Part shown: positions 35,377 through 44,374 of the stretch, in pieces
Numbering within the stretch: the stretch's first letter is position 1
Layout: every line of letters starts with the position of its first letter
Assembly: GCF_008710155.1 (NCBI RefSeq)
Contig: NZ_VYPZ01000005.1
Coordinates: 124,001-188,000, forward strand
Origin: Sphingobium limneticum
GTDB lineage: Bacteria > Pseudomonadota > Alphaproteobacteria > Sphingomonadales > Sphingomonadaceae
DNA: 64,000 nt
Direction: 5' to 3'
The notes under the pieces: model-generated
What the model was told of the DNA's origin: nothing
The model's database searches: none
What the model saw: only the letters and a program-made list of their open reading frames with translations
Program-made: the position numbers and the translations under genes

Positions 35377-36198
35377 TTAATGACCGTGATGATGGCCATG
35401 ATCATGCCCGGCCGCATGCAGCGCTTCCAGCACATCTTCCAGCCGCGCCGGATCGCCCAGCGCCAGCACATGGCCCTCGCTGTCCGCCGTCAGCGGCTCG
35501 CCATTCCAATCGCACATCAGGCCGCCCGCGCCCTCGACCACCGGCACCAGCGCGGCGAAGTCATAGCTTTGCAGGCCGGATTCGATGACGATGTCGAGGA
35601 AGCCTGACGCCAGCAGCCCGTAATTATAGCAATCCCCGCCATAGACCGGCCCCTGTCGCGGCGATCCGCCCGACACGGCGGCGACCAGCGCCATATAATG
35701 GGGCACGTCCCCTTCGGCGAAGAGGTGCGGGCTGGTGGTGGCGATGCCTGCCCCCTCCAGCGCCTTGCAGGCCCGTGTGCGCACCGGCCTGCCGTTGAAG
35801 GTCGTGGGTTGTCCGCTCATCCCGGCCCAGCGTTCCTGCGCGATCGGCTGGTCGATGATGCCGATGGTCGGCCAGCCGCCCTGCGTCAGCGCGATCAGCG
35901 TGCCGAAAATCGGCCGCCCCGCGATGAAGCTGCGCGTCCCGTCGATTGGATCGAGTATCCACACCCGCTCCGCATCCTCGCGGACCGATCCATATTCCTC
36001 GCCGATGATGCCGTCATCCGGGCGTTCCTTCTCCAGGATCGCGCGGATCGCGGCTTCGGCGGCGCGGTCGGCCTCCGTCACCGGCGATTTGTCCGCCTTG
36101 ATCTCCATATCGTAGCGGGCGCGGAAAAAGGGGCGGATGGCGGCGCCGGCGGCGTCGGCAAGGCGGTTGGCAAGGGCCAGGTCGTCGCGGGTGGTCAT
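35377..36198 (-). CDS. Inositol monophosphatase-family enzyme, possibly histidinol-phosphatase
   Basis: A 273-residue Li-sensitive-type phosphatase. The metal-binding motifs are GEEYG, WILDPIDGTRSFIAG and the C-terminal YDFAALVPVVEGAGG. Proteins of this subgroup in alphaproteobacteria are often annotated as HisN-type histidinol-phosphatase, acting in histidine synthesis, but inositol-1-phosphatase or CysQ-like activity is possible. The last 10 residues (HDHGHHHGH) form a histidine-rich tail that could bind metal and is not typical of the family. Confidence 0.88.
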   Translation of the reverse strand: MTTRDDLALANRLADAAGAAIRPFFRARYDMEIKADKSPVTEADRAAEAAIRAILEKERPDDGIIGEEYGSVREDAERVWILDPIDGTRSFIAGRPIFGTLIALTQGGWPTIGIIDQPIAQERWAGMSGQPTTFNGRPVRTRACKALEGAGIATTSPHLFAEGDVPHYMALVAAVSGGSPRQGPVYGGDCYNYGLLASGFLDIVIESGLQSYDFAALVPVVEGAGGLMCDWNGEPLTADSEGHVLALGDPARLEDVLEALHAAGHDHGHHHGH

Positions 36199-36265
36199 GC
36201 CTCTCGCCTAGCGGTTGCGCCGGCTTTGCGCTAGACTGAACGGCGCAAGAGAGAAGGAGAGGAAC

Positions 36266-36688
36266 ATGCCCGGTTCGCCCGTCATCCCATGCCTGCGCTA
36301 TGCCGATGCCCCTGCCGCGATCGACTTTCTGTGGGCCGCCTTCGGCTTTGCCCGCCACGCCGTCCATCCCGACGAAGCTGACCCCATGATCATCCACCAT
36401 GCCCAGCTGACCCTGGGCGACGGCATGATCATGCTGGGCAGCGTCAAGGATATGGAGGGCGAATCGCTCTACACCTGGTCCACCGCCCGCGATCTCGGCG
36501 GCATCACGGCCTGCGTCTATATCGTCGTGCCGGATCCCGACGCCCACTGCCTCCATGCCCGCAACGAAGGCGCGGTGGTGGTGGACGAACCGCATGACAA
36601 TCCGGGTTATCCGGGGCGCGGCTACACCGCGCTCGATCCCGAAGGCAATGTGTGGAGTTTCGGCAGCTACGATCCCTGGACCGATTAA
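36266..36688 (+). CDS. VOC (glyoxalase/bleomycin-resistance) family protein
   Basis: A 140-residue vicinal-oxygen-chelate fold protein of the PhnB-like type. Pattern: IPCLRYADAPAAIDFLWAAFGF, an internal HAQLTLGDGMIMLGS, and the C-terminal YTALDPEGNVWSFGSYDPW. These dimeric proteins bind a metal or small ligand; no substrate can be named. The ATG at 36266 follows GAAGGAGAGG. It diverges from the phosphatase gene and precedes a small membrane-protein gene by 51 bp. Confidence 0.88.
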   Translation: MPGSPVIPCLRYADAPAAIDFLWAAFGFARHAVHPDEADPMIIHHAQLTLGDGMIMLGSVKDMEGESLYTWSTARDLGGITACVYIVVPDPDAHCLHARNEGAVVVDEPHDNPGYPGRGYTALDPEGNVWSFGSYDPWTD

Positions 36689-36739
36689 GTCTTCGGCAAC
36701 CCCGCCGTTCTACCTTCCGATCGGAAAAGGGGCACGTCT

Positions 36740-36976
36740 ATGGCCATGGTCGGCTGGATATTGAGCTTCATCGCTCTGTTTGCGGGACTCGCGCTGCGGC
36801 AGGACATGCCGATCGGCGGCTCGGCGATGTTGTCCGATATGCTGATCGGCCTCGCCATTCTGACCTGCCCCATGGTCTGGCAGGGCAAGCCGCTCGGCAT
36901 ATCGCGCGGCCAGCGCATCGTCGTCGCGCTGATTCTCTTTTGTGCGACGCCGCTGGTCTTGTTCCCAGCGGCGTAA
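36740..36976 (+). CDS. Small hypothetical membrane protein
   Basis: A 78-residue protein with up to three hydrophobic segments (about residues 4-20, 32-48 and 58-76), so it is likely an integral inner-membrane protein. GGAAAAGGGG lies upstream of the ATG. I recognise no family. It lies between the VOC gene and a convergent prs, followed by a duplicated 3' fragment of prs. Confidence 0.6.
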   Translation: MAMVGWILSFIALFAGLALRQDMPIGGSAMLSDMLIGLAILTCPMVWQGKPLGISRGQRIVVALILFCATPLVLFPAA

Positions 36977-36986
36977 CGCCGTCCTC

Positions 36987-37082
36987 AGTCGAACAGGCTG
37001 GACACCGACGCAGTTCGGTCGAACGATCCCCCGGATCGTTCGCTAGCCCATTCTCCTTTTAGTCGAACAGGCTGGACACCGA
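36987..37082. repeat. 22-bp direct duplication of the prs 3' end with intervening hairpin
   Basis: The prs terminal sequence at 37061-37082 is repeated at 36987-37008 (22 identical bases). The extra copy again spells a C-terminal SVSSLFD before a stop codon (TGA) in another frame. Between copies GAACGATCC (37021-37029) pairs with GGATCGTTC (37033-37041), which could be the prs transcription end although no T-run follows. Confidence 0.8.
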
Positions 37083-37994
37083 ACTCTCGTCCGCGATGCG
37101 CTTGATCGCTTCGCCCAGCAGCGGGGCGATGGGCAGGTGGCGGATCCGCTTGGACGTGTTCACCGCCTCGGTCCCCTGGATCGAATCGGTGATGACCAGT
37201 TCCAGCAGCTCCGACGCATCGACGCGCGCAACCGCGCCGCCCGACAACACGCCATGGCTGACATAGGCGATCACGTCTTCGGCGCCCTGGGCCTTGAGCG
37301 CCGCGGCGGCGTTGCACAGCGTACCGGCCGAATCGACGATATCGTCGATCAGGATGCAGAAACGGCCCTTCACGTCGCCGATGATGTTCATCACTTCGGA
37401 TTCGCCGGCGCGCTCGCGGCGCTTGTCGACGATGGCGAGCGGGGCGTTGTCCAGCCGCTTGGCCAGCGCACGGGCGCGCACCACGCCGCCGACGTCGGGC
37501 GACACGACCATGATATTCTTGTCGCCGAAGCGCGCCTGGATATCGGCTGACATCACCGGCGCACCGAACAGATTATCGGTCGGAATGTCGAAAAAGCCCT
37601 GGATCTGCCCGGCATGCAGGTCGACCGACAGCACGCGGTCGGCGCCCGCCGTGGTGATCAGGTTGGCGACCAGCTTGGCGCTGATGGGCGTGCGCGGGCC
37701 GGGCTTGCGGTCCTGCCGGGCATAGCCGAAATAAGGGACGACAGCGGTGATTCGCTTGGCCGACGCGCGCTTGAGCGCATCGATCATGATCAGCAATTCC
37801 ATCAGATTGTCGTTGGTCGGATAGGCCGTCGACTGGATGACGAACACGTCTTCGCCGCGGACATTCTCATGAATTTCCACGAAAACTTCCTCGTCCGCGA
37901 AACGGCGGACGCTGGCGTCGGTCAGGGGGATTTCGATATAGTCGGCGATGGCGGCCGCAAGCGGCTTGTTCGAGTTGCCGGTCATGAGTTTCAT
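37059..37994 (-). CDS. prs: Ribose-phosphate pyrophosphokinase
   Basis: A 311-residue PRPP synthetase making 5-phosphoribosyl-1-pyrophosphate from ribose 5-phosphate and ATP for nucleotide, histidine and NAD synthesis. Key motifs are [10 protein letters not shown], the ATP site around [27 protein letters not shown] and the PRPP loop [12 protein letters not shown]. Length is normal (about 310-320). The ATG at 37994 gives the standard MKLMTGNSN start; longer in-frame sequence upstream is not conserved-looking. Confidence 0.97.
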   Translation of the reverse strand: MKLMTGNSNKPLAAAIADYIEIPLTDASVRRFADEEVFVEIHENVRGEDVFVIQSTAYPTNDNLMELLIMIDALKRASAKRITAVVPYFGYARQDRKPGPRTPISAKLVANLITTAGADRVLSVDLHAGQIQGFFDIPTDNLFGAPVMSADIQARFGDKNIMVVSPDVGGVVRARALAKRLDNAPLAIVDKRRERAGESEVMNIIGDVKGRFCILIDDIVDSAGTLCNAAAALKAQGAEDVIAYVSHGVLSGGAVARVDASELLELVITDSIQGTEAVNTSKRIRHLPIAPLLGEAIKRIADESSVSSLFD

Positions 37995-38173
37995 GGCGAA
38001 AATCCCCAGGCTAATTGGCGTGACGAATTGATGACGATGCGCGAAACGCGGCCCCTTTAGCGGCGCATGGCGCATGTGGAAAGGCGCTTTTGCGCCGTAG
38101 GGCAAAATGGACCAGCCATTTTGAGAAGGTGTGCGAAGCGGGCCTTGGGTTCGAAAATGCGGCATCGAAAGAC

Positions 38174-38204
38174 AGAGCATTTTCGCTGTAACGAAAAATG
38201 CTCT
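38174..38204. repeat. Hairpin repeat upstream of nadE
   Basis: AGAGCATTTTCG (38174-38185) pairs with CGAAAAATGCTCT (38192-38204) with one bulged base. It ends 11 bp before the nadE start codon, so it would fold in the 5' leader and could affect ribosome access. Confidence 0.75.
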
Positions 38205-38215
38205 AGGGCGCGGAC

Positions 38216-39877
38216 ATGACCGAAAAACTCGTGATCGCGCTCGCGCAGATGACCCAATATATGGGCGACCCCAAAGCCAATGCCGACGCCATGCTGGAAT
38301 GGCGCGCGCGGGCGCAGGGCGCGGACCTGATCGTCTATCCCGAACTGCAACTGATCGGCTATCCGCCCGAGGATCTGGTGCTCAAGCCCGCTCTGCTCGA
38401 TCAGGCCAATTATCATCTGGACCGCATGGCGCAGGAAACCGCCGACGGCGGCCCGGCCATGCTGGTCGGCACCGTCGTCGCCTCGCAAGGCGTGCTGTTC
38501 AACGTCGTCGCGCTGCTGGAAAATGGCGCCGTCACGGCCATCCGCCAAAAGCGCGAACTGCCCAATTACGGTACCTTCGACGAAAAGCGGCTGTTCGCCC
38601 CCGGTCCCCTTCCTGCCCCGATCATCTTCAAGGGCGTGAAGATCGGCATCCCCATTTGCGAGGATATCTGGTTCCCCTTCGTCACCGCGCATCTGCGCAG
38701 CGAGGGCGCGGAAATCCTGATCAGCCCCAATGGCAGCCCGTTCGAAGTGGACAAGGACGATCGCCGTCTCAACGCCGTCGCGGGCACCCGCGTCCGCGAA
38801 ACCGGCCTGCCGCTCGTCTATCTTAACCGCGTGGGCGGACAGGACGAACTGGTGTTCGACGGTGCCTCCTTCGTCATGAACGGCGACCTCAGCGTCGCGC
38901 AGCAGCTTCCCGATTGGGAGGAAGCGCTGGTGCTCACGACCTGGGAGAAATGGGACGGCCAGTGGGTCTGCCTGCCCGGCGAGCAGCACGCACTCGATCC
39001 GCGCCCGGCCGATATCTACAACGCCATGGTGCTGGGCCTGCGCGATTATGTGAACCGCAACCGCTTCCCCGGCGTGGTGCTGGGCCTGTCGGGCGGCATC
39101 GATTCCGCCCTTTCCGCTGCCGTCGCGGTCGATGCGCTGGGCGCCGACCGGGTCTGGTGCGTGATGATGCCCTCGCGCTTCACCAGTCAGGAAAGCCTGG
39201 ATGACGCGGTCGAATGCGCACGCCTGCTCGGCGTCCGCTACGACACCATCCCCATCGAGCCGGCCGTCGCCGCCTTCGACACGATGCTCGGCCCCGTCTT
39301 CGAAGGGCGCAGCCGCGATCTGGCCGAAGAGAATATCCAGTCGCGCATCCGTGGCGTCACCCTGATGGGCCTCTCCAACAAATATGGCCATATGCTGCTG
39401 ACTACCGGCAACAAGAGCGAGATGTCGGTCGGCTATGCCACCATCTATGGCGACATGGCGGGCGGCTATTCGGTGCTGAAGGACGCGTACAAGACCACCG
39501 TCTTCGACCTCTGCCGCTGGCGCAACGACAATATGCCGTCGCTGGGCGAAGGGTTCGGCCCGTCCGGCCCGGTGATGCCCGAACGCGTCATCACCAAGCC
39601 GCCCAGCGCCGAACTGCGCGACAATCAGCGCGACGACGACAGCCTGCCGCCTTATGAAATACTGGACCCGATCCTTTATGGCCTGGTCGAGGAGGAATTG
39701 TCGGTCGACAAGCTGGTCGAGCGCGGCTTCGAGAAGGAGACGGTCGCCCGTATCGAGCGCCTGCTCTACATCGCCGAATATAAGCGCCGCCAGTCGCCCC
39801 CCGGCGTAAAGCTGGGCATCCGCAATTTCGGCCGCGATCGCCGCTATCCGATCACCAACGGCTTCCGCAGCATCTAA
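38216..39877 (+). CDS. nadE: Glutamine-dependent NAD+ synthetase
   Basis: A 553-residue two-domain enzyme. The N-terminal nitrilase-type glutaminase (about residues 1-265) has the catalytic Glu in YPELQL, Lys in [10 protein letters not shown] and Cys in IPICEDIWF. The C-terminal ATP-dependent synthetase has the PP-loop [10 protein letters not shown] and [19 protein letters not shown]. It converts deamido-NAD to NAD using glutamine. The glutaminase domain shows it need not rely on free ammonia. No obvious Shine-Dalgarno sequence; the hairpin at 38174-38204 is immediately upstream. Confidence 0.97.
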   Translation: MTEKLVIALAQMTQYMGDPKANADAMLEWRARAQGADLIVYPELQLIGYPPEDLVLKPALLDQANYHLDRMAQETADGGPAMLVGTVVASQGVLFNVVALLENGAVTAIRQKRELPNYGTFDEKRLFAPGPLPAPIIFKGVKIGIPICEDIWFPFVTAHLRSEGAEILISPNGSPFEVDKDDRRLNAVAGTRVRETGLPLVYLNRVGGQDELVFDGASFVMNGDLSVAQQLPDWEEALVLTTWEKWDGQWVCLPGEQHALDPRPADIYNAMVLGLRDYVNRNRFPGVVLGLSGGIDSALSAAVAVDALGADRVWCVMMPSRFTSQESLDDAVECARLLGVRYDTIPIEPAVAAFDTMLGPVFEGRSRDLAEENIQSRIRGVTLMGLSNKYGHMLLTTGNKSEMSVGYATIYGDMAGGYSVLKDAYKTTVFDLCRWRNDNMPSLGEGFGPSGPVMPERVITKPPSAELRDNQRDDDSLPPYEILDPILYGLVEEELSVDKLVERGFEKETVARIERLLYIAEYKRRQSPPGVKLGIRNFGRDRRYPITNGFRSI

Positions 39878-39885
39878 CCAACCCC

Positions 39886-39924
39886 AACCCGTTCGGTTCG
39901 AGCTTGTCGAGAACCGAACGGGTT
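39886..39924. repeat. Inverted repeat between nadE and gltX
   Basis: AACCCGTTCGGTTC (39886-39899) and GAACCGAACGGGTT (39911-39924) are perfect inverted arms around GAGCTTGTCGA. It begins 9 bp after the nadE stop and ends 12 bp before gltX, so it may mark the nadE transcript end; it also belongs to the GCTTGTCGA repeat type seen at 15472-15584. Confidence 0.8.
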
Positions 39925-39936
39925 TAGGATCAGATA

Positions 39937-41265
39937 ATGACCGTCATCACCCGCTTCGCCCCATCGCCGACCGGCAACCTCCATGTCGGCAATATCCGCG
40001 CCGCGCTCCACAACTGGCTGTGGGCGCGCAAGTCCGGTGGCCAATTCCTGCTGCGCCTGGACGATACCGACCTCGAACGCTCCCGCCCCGAATATGCGGA
40101 TTCGATCAAAGCCGACCTGCAATGGCTCGGCCTCCATTGGGACGGCGAGGAAAAACAGTCCGACCGCTTCGCCCTCTACGAAACGCGGTTCGAAGCGCTC
40201 AAGGCATCCGGCCATGTCTACCCCGCCTATGAAACGAGCCAGGAACTGGACCTGCGCCGCAAGATCCTGCTCGGGCGCGGCCTGCCGCCGGTCTATGACC
40301 GCGCCGCCCTGGCGCTGACCCCGGACCAGATCGCCGCCTATGAAGCCGAAGGCCGCACGCCGCACTGGCGCTTCAAGCTGGACCATGACCAGCCGATCGT
40401 CTGGACCGACCTGATCCGCGGCGACCAGCGCTTCGACCCGAAATTGCTGTCCGACCCGGTCATCCGCCGCGCCGATGGCTCATGGCTCTACATGCTCCCC
40501 TCGGTCATCGACGATATCGCCATGGGCGTCACCCACGTCCTGCGCGGCGAAGACCATGTCTCCAACACCGCGACCCAGATCCAGATGTTCATCGCGCTCG
40601 GCGCGCAACTCCCGGCCTTCGCCCATGAAGCGCTGCTGACCGGCAGCGAGGGCAAGCTGTCCAAGCGCCTCGGCTCGCTCGGCGTCGCCCATTTCCGCGA
40701 TATTGGCCTTGAAGCCATGAGCGTCGCCTCCCTGCTCGCGCGTCTCGGCAGTTCACAGCCCATCGAACCCTTCGCCGATATGCAGCCCCTGATCGACAGT
40801 TTCGACTTCGCCCATTTCGGCCGCGCCCCCGCGCGCTTCGACGAAGCCGAACTGGCGACCCTCAACCAGAAGATCGTTCATCTGCTTCCCCATGAAGCGG
40901 TGGCCGATCGCCTGCCCGACGGCGTGGACGCGGTGGCATGGGCGGCAATCCGCCCCAATCTGGAAACGGTGGCAGGCGCAGCCGACTGGTGGCGCATCGT
41001 GACCGGCCCGATCACCGCCCCACAAGTGGCGGAAGAGGATCGCGATTTCCTCGCCAGCGCGCATCGCATCCTCTCCGACACTGCCTTCGATGCCGACATC
41101 TGGCGCACGCTGACCAACGCGCTGAAGGAAGAGACGGGTCGCAAGGGCAAGGCCCTCTTTCTCCCCCTGCGCCGCGCCCTGACCGGGCTGGACCACGGCC
41201 CGGACATGGCGCAGCTTTTGCCCCTGATCGGCAGGGATGAGGCGTTGCAACGGCTCCAAGCCTAA
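39937..41265 (+). CDS. gltX: Glutamyl-tRNA synthetase, short type
   Basis: A 442-residue class I synthetase with the HIGH-type PSPTGNLHVGNIRAAL and the KMSKS-type GKLSKRLGS. Length is at the short end of the family (usually 460-500), as in the second GluRS copy carried by many alphaproteobacteria, where one copy mainly charges tRNA-Gln for transamidation. Whether another gltX exists is not visible here. The C-terminal anticodon domain is alanine/leucine-rich and ends LIGRDEALQRLQA. Confidence 0.93.
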   Translation: MTVITRFAPSPTGNLHVGNIRAALHNWLWARKSGGQFLLRLDDTDLERSRPEYADSIKADLQWLGLHWDGEEKQSDRFALYETRFEALKASGHVYPAYETSQELDLRRKILLGRGLPPVYDRAALALTPDQIAAYEAEGRTPHWRFKLDHDQPIVWTDLIRGDQRFDPKLLSDPVIRRADGSWLYMLPSVIDDIAMGVTHVLRGEDHVSNTATQIQMFIALGAQLPAFAHEALLTGSEGKLSKRLGSLGVAHFRDIGLEAMSVASLLARLGSSQPIEPFADMQPLIDSFDFAHFGRAPARFDEAELATLNQKIVHLLPHEAVADRLPDGVDAVAWAAIRPNLETVAGAADWWRIVTGPITAPQVAEEDRDFLASAHRILSDTAFDADIWRTLTNALKEETGRKGKALFLPLRRALTGLDHGPDMAQLLPLIGRDEALQRLQA

Positions 41266-41300
41266 ACGCGACTGCCGATCAGGCAAGGCCCCTTCGTCAT

Positions 41301-41376
41301 CGTCATCCCGGGCTTGACCCGGGATCCCGCTTATCTTCGTCCGTCACAATTGATGCCGGGTCAGGCCCGGCGTGAC
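41301..41376. repeat. Intergenic repeat (CGTCATCCCGGG family)
   Basis: Two hairpins lie in the gap after gltX: CCCGGGCTTGACCCGGG (41307-41323) and CCGGGTCAGGCCCGG (41356-41370). The flanks CGTCATCCCGGG and CCCGGCGTGACA are inverted relative to one another, so the whole is a paired repeat and may terminate the gltX transcript. Confidence 0.75.
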
Positions 41377-41446
41377 AAATGAAGCTATGGCATCAACGAG
41401 CAAAAGCGGACATTCGCTGACGCGGCGCCGCAGGCCAAAATGTTCA

Positions 41447-41506
41447 CGCGGAGGCGCAGAGACGCGGAGACTGGGCATGACTCCTCCGCGTCTCTGCGCC
41501 TCCGCG
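41447..41506. repeat. Perfect 23-bp arm hairpin (GGAGGCGCAGAGACGCGG type)
   Basis: Arms 41447-41469 and 41484-41506 are perfectly complementary over 23 bases around a 14-base loop (pairing extends a little further with GTTC/GAAC). It is the strongest hairpin in the window and lies in a 650-bp stretch without a recognised gene. Confidence 0.9.
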
Positions 41507-41914
41507 CGAACAAATATAGGCGCTTCCAGCGCGAAACCGGGCCGTCTGCTTCCCACCCAATTCAGCCATTCCCCAACTATCCTCCCCCTTCCGCACCAAT
41601 CGCGGTTGAGAAAGCCTCGCCCCTCCTATTTCCCTTCCAAAATAGGATTCCGCCTGATCTGTCCTGAAGGATGGACCAGTCTGCCTATCACCGCCGCCCG
41701 TCCCCGCATGCAACCCAACAACAGGAACGCACCTGTGACCTATCCGGCGCGTCCCCGCCGCGTGGCCGTCGCGTCCCCATGACCCAACAGGCGCAGCCCC
41801 GGCGCGTCGGCGGCGCACGGTCGTCGCGATTCCGGCTCGAAGGCGCAAAAACACGCCCGCATCGACGGTGTGAACTTTGGTGCAATGACCCTGTCGGTCG
41901 AATCCGTGACCTTT
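41507..41914. other. Gap between gltX and the lipase-like gene, no gene recognised
   Basis: This is the second part of the 41266-41914 gap; the first part holds two repeat elements. Several overlapping reading frames cross it, but none has a good start, a recognisable family or a convincing ribosome-binding site. A plus-strand frame from 41671 is Arg/Pro/Ser-rich and looks spurious. Promoter signals of unknown assignment may be present. Confidence 0.5.
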
Positions 41915-42664
41915 TCAGGCCCCCAGCGCGTCCAGCGCTTTGCCCACGGCCGCAATGCCTTCGGGCGACGCGGCAAAGCCCATATGGGTGCAATCCACCT
42001 CGATCGCCTTGTCGCGCTCGCCCGCCCGGCCGCGCGAACATTCCGGCAGTATCACGCCGTCCCGCTTCGACCACAGGGCCACGGTCGGGACCGGCGGCTT
42101 GGCTTCGCGGGTGCAGGGGAAGGGCGGGCGATCAACCGGCGAACCCGATACCAGCTGATACAGCCGCCAGGCATGATTGGCGCGCGGATCGCCGGAAAAG
42201 GGCGTGCCCATCGTCACCACGCCACCGACCTTGAGCGCGGCGAACTTGGCATATTCGCGCGCGTAAAGCCCGCCCAGGCTCCAGCCCACCAGCGTCACCG
42301 GCGCGCCGGTCTGCTTGCGGATCGCGTCCACGCGCCGGTCGATCTTGTCCAGGCTATCAGGCTTCGGTCCGAAATTGCGGCCCATGCCCCAGTCATGCGC
42401 GGCATAGCCGGCCGCGTTCAAAATATCGCGCAGCCAGCCCATACGCTGTTCCGACGCCATCAGGCCGGGGATCAACAATATGTTACGTCCATCGCCCTGC
42501 ATTTGCCCGGCCAGCAGGGCAGCCTGCGCCCGCGTCCGTTTCAGGTCGAATGGCACGCTCAGATTGCCCAGCAATTGCTGCACAGGCGGAAGCTGCGCCG
42601 CGCGCGGTCCGGGCGCGAGGCGATCTTTCCAGAAACTGCTGACAGCTTGAGCGTAAGGCGGCAC
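41915..42664 (-). CDS. Alpha/beta-hydrolase, lipase-like
   Basis: A 249-residue alpha/beta-hydrolase resembling PGAP1/lipase-type proteins. The oxyanion region is ILLIPGLMASEQRM, the nucleophile elbow is VGWSLGGLYAREYA and the catalytic His lies in CTHMGFA. Four cysteines are present in the C-terminal third (CTREAK, PECSRG, DCTH), so a disulfide is possible if it is exported, but no signal peptide is evident. The gene stands alone, downstream of the mitofilin-like gene by 128 bp. Substrate unknown. Confidence 0.85.
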   Translation of the reverse strand: MPPYAQAVSSFWKDRLAPGPRAAQLPPVQQLLGNLSVPFDLKRTRAQAALLAGQMQGDGRNILLIPGLMASEQRMGWLRDILNAAGYAAHDWGMGRNFGPKPDSLDKIDRRVDAIRKQTGAPVTLVGWSLGGLYAREYAKFAALKVGGVVTMGTPFSGDPRANHAWRLYQLVSGSPVDRPPFPCTREAKPPVPTVALWSKRDGVILPECSRGRAGERDKAIEVDCTHMGFAASPEGIAAVGKALDALGA

Positions 42665-42792
42665 GACGATGATGATCCCTGAACCCCGCCGCAGGTTTCG
42701 CGGCGGGAAACGATGACATTATCGTGACAACGCAGGACGCGTCTATGGGTTTCGCCTCATGCGATCAACGGTTCGTCGTTTGTGACAGGAAA

Positions 42793-43695
42793 TTAAGGGG
42801 GGAGAGGCGACGTCTGATTTACCGCCGCACCCTCGGTCCCGCGCAATTCCCGCGGTTCCAGGATCGCCGCCGTCTCGATCAGGTCCAGCGCGCGCCGCGC
42901 TTCCAGATAGCGGCGGGTATATTGCATCCATCGGTCCGCCACGGCCCGGCCCGGCATCCGCTCCACTTCGGCCAGCGCGGCACTGACCCGGCCGCCGTCG
43001 ATATAGCGCAGCGCCCGGTCCATCGCCACCTGCGGCCGGGGGGAGGGGGTGGATGCCTTGCGGATGGTGATCAGCTCGCGCGCCTCATGCTCCAGCGCGT
43101 CCCACCATCCGGCATCGGCCGGGGGCGTCGTCAACTGGGTGGACACGTCCATCAGCCCGCCGCGCAAATCGGCGAGCGTGATCGGCTCGCGCGCGGCGTT
43201 GATGATGGCGGCGACGGCGCGCGGCTGGGCCTGGCCGAAGCGCAGCCGCAACTGCCCCTCGATATAGCCGAGCGGCGTCCCGTTATCGAGCGCACGGCGC
43301 GCGGCGAAGGCGACAAGCAGCCCTTCGGCCCGCGCGGCATTGCCCGACGCGGCCTGCGCTTCGACGGTAATACGGTTCAGCCGTTCCTCCAGCTGGATGA
43401 CGCGCCCGTCCAGCATCTGCGCGGCATCGGTGGTCAGGGGGCGGGCGGCCACGGCCGGATTGCCTGCCCCGATCAGGCCCTGCACCGGCGCAGGCGTGGC
43501 CGGCTGAGGCTGTTGGTCGCCCCAGCGGCGCTGGATCTGCGGCCAGGCCCAGACGGTCAGCACGACGCCCAGCGCAAAGGCCAGCAGGGTCAGGATCAGC
43601 AGTGGCAACAGGCTGCGCCGACGCGCGGGCGGCGGTCCGGCGCCGATCGTGCCGACCCCATCCTCGTCGTTCATGCGGACCCTTTCGTCTGTCAT
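42793..43695 (-). CDS. Mitofilin-like membrane protein in the heme operon
   Basis: A 300-residue protein with a polar N-terminal tail, one transmembrane helix (about residues 29-50, SLLPLLILTLLAFALGVVLTVW), a short coiled coil (about 95-125) and a C-terminal helical domain. This layout resembles the alphaproteobacterial mitofilin-like (COG4223) proteins typically found next to hemD, considered relatives of mitochondrial Mic60. The start at 43695 lies 7 bp beyond the hemD stop, behind ACGGGG; a start at 43674 (MNDEDG) is also possible. A cristae-like role in bacteria is only suggested for the family. Confidence 0.8.
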   Translation of the reverse strand: MTDERVRMNDEDGVGTIGAGPPPARRRSLLPLLILTLLAFALGVVLTVWAWPQIQRRWGDQQPQPATPAPVQGLIGAGNPAVAARPLTTDAAQMLDGRVIQLEERLNRITVEAQAASGNAARAEGLLVAFAARRALDNGTPLGYIEGQLRLRFGQAQPRAVAAIINAAREPITLADLRGGLMDVSTQLTTPPADAGWWDALEHEARELITIRKASTPSPRPQVAMDRALRYIDGGRVSAALAEVERMPGRAVADRWMQYTRRYLEARRALDLIETAAILEPRELRGTEGAAVNQTSPLPP

Positions 43696-43702
43696 TGCCC
43701 CG

Positions 43703-44374
43703 TCATTCGCACAATCGAAGGGCGAGGGCCAGCATCTCGTCATCGCGCGGCAGGGCAGGGGCCTGCCCGGTGGCCCAGCCAGGGCCGCACGCGGCCAATG
43801 TCGTCGCGCTGATCGCCACGATATGCAGGCTTTTCCGCCCTTCCCGCCCGATCTGTTCGGCCAGCCGCACGGCGGCGCGCGGCGAATGGACCATCAGGAT
43901 CGACCCCGGCACCGCGTCGGCGATCAGCGCCGGATCGGGCGGCAGGGCGGTCATGCCGTACACCGCGATCCGCGTCAGTTCGAGCGGCCCTATCTCCATC
44001 GGCGCGACCGTCGTGCCGGCCAGATGCAGCACCCGACCATGTCCGTCGCCCGCGATCCGCGCCGCGATCGCGCTGCCGTCGCTATCGCCGGCAATGACCG
44101 TAGGAAAGCCGGCCTCGGTGAGTGCCTGCGCCGTGGTGGCACCCACCGCATAGGTTGGCAGGCCGCGATAATGCAGCAGCGCCGGCCCGGCGAACGTCAC
44201 GCCATTGGCGCTGGTCAGCAGCAGCGCGTCGAAATCCTCCGGCACCGGCGGCGCCCAGTCGATCGGCTGGGGCGCGAACAGCGGATGCACCCGCGCATCC
44301 AGGCCCAGCGCCGCCGCCTTGGCCGCCGTCCTGCCCGCCGCCGGTTCGGGGCGCAGGATCAGGACGCGCCTCAC
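43703..44374 (-). CDS. hemD: Uroporphyrinogen-III synthase
   Basis: A 223-residue HemD that cyclises hydroxymethylbilane to uroporphyrinogen III in heme synthesis. The family is poorly conserved; visible features are RVLILRPEPAAGRTA at the N-terminus, LLTSANGVTFAG, and IYAVGATTA-like YAVGATTAQALTEAGF. Its start overlaps the hemC stop (ATGA at 44371-44374), the usual hemC-hemD arrangement, which supports the assignment more strongly than sequence alone. Confidence 0.92.
   Translation of the reverse strand: MRRVLILRPEPAAGRTAAKAAALGLDARVHPLFAPQPIDWAPPVPEDFDALLLTSANGVTFAGPALLHYRGLPTYAVGATTAQALTEAGFPTVIAGDSDGSAIAARIAGDGHGRVLHLAGTTVAPMEIGPLELTRIAVYGMTALPPDPALIADAVPGSILMVHSPRAAVRLAEQIGREGRKSLHIVAISATTLAACGPGWATGQAPALPRDDEMLALALRLCE

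Noticed and set aside
37021..37041. GAACGATCC/GGATCGTTC hairpin called a full terminator of prs
   Set aside because: No T-run follows on the minus strand, so it was left as part of the repeat entry.
41301..41511. Repeat cluster considered as a CRISPR array
   Set aside because: The units are palindromes of different sequence, not direct repeats with regular spacers, and no cas gene is nearby.
41671..42234. Plus-strand frame of 187 codons in the gap after gltX
   Set aside because: Low-complexity Arg/Pro/Ser product, overlaps the lipase-like gene and has no credible start.
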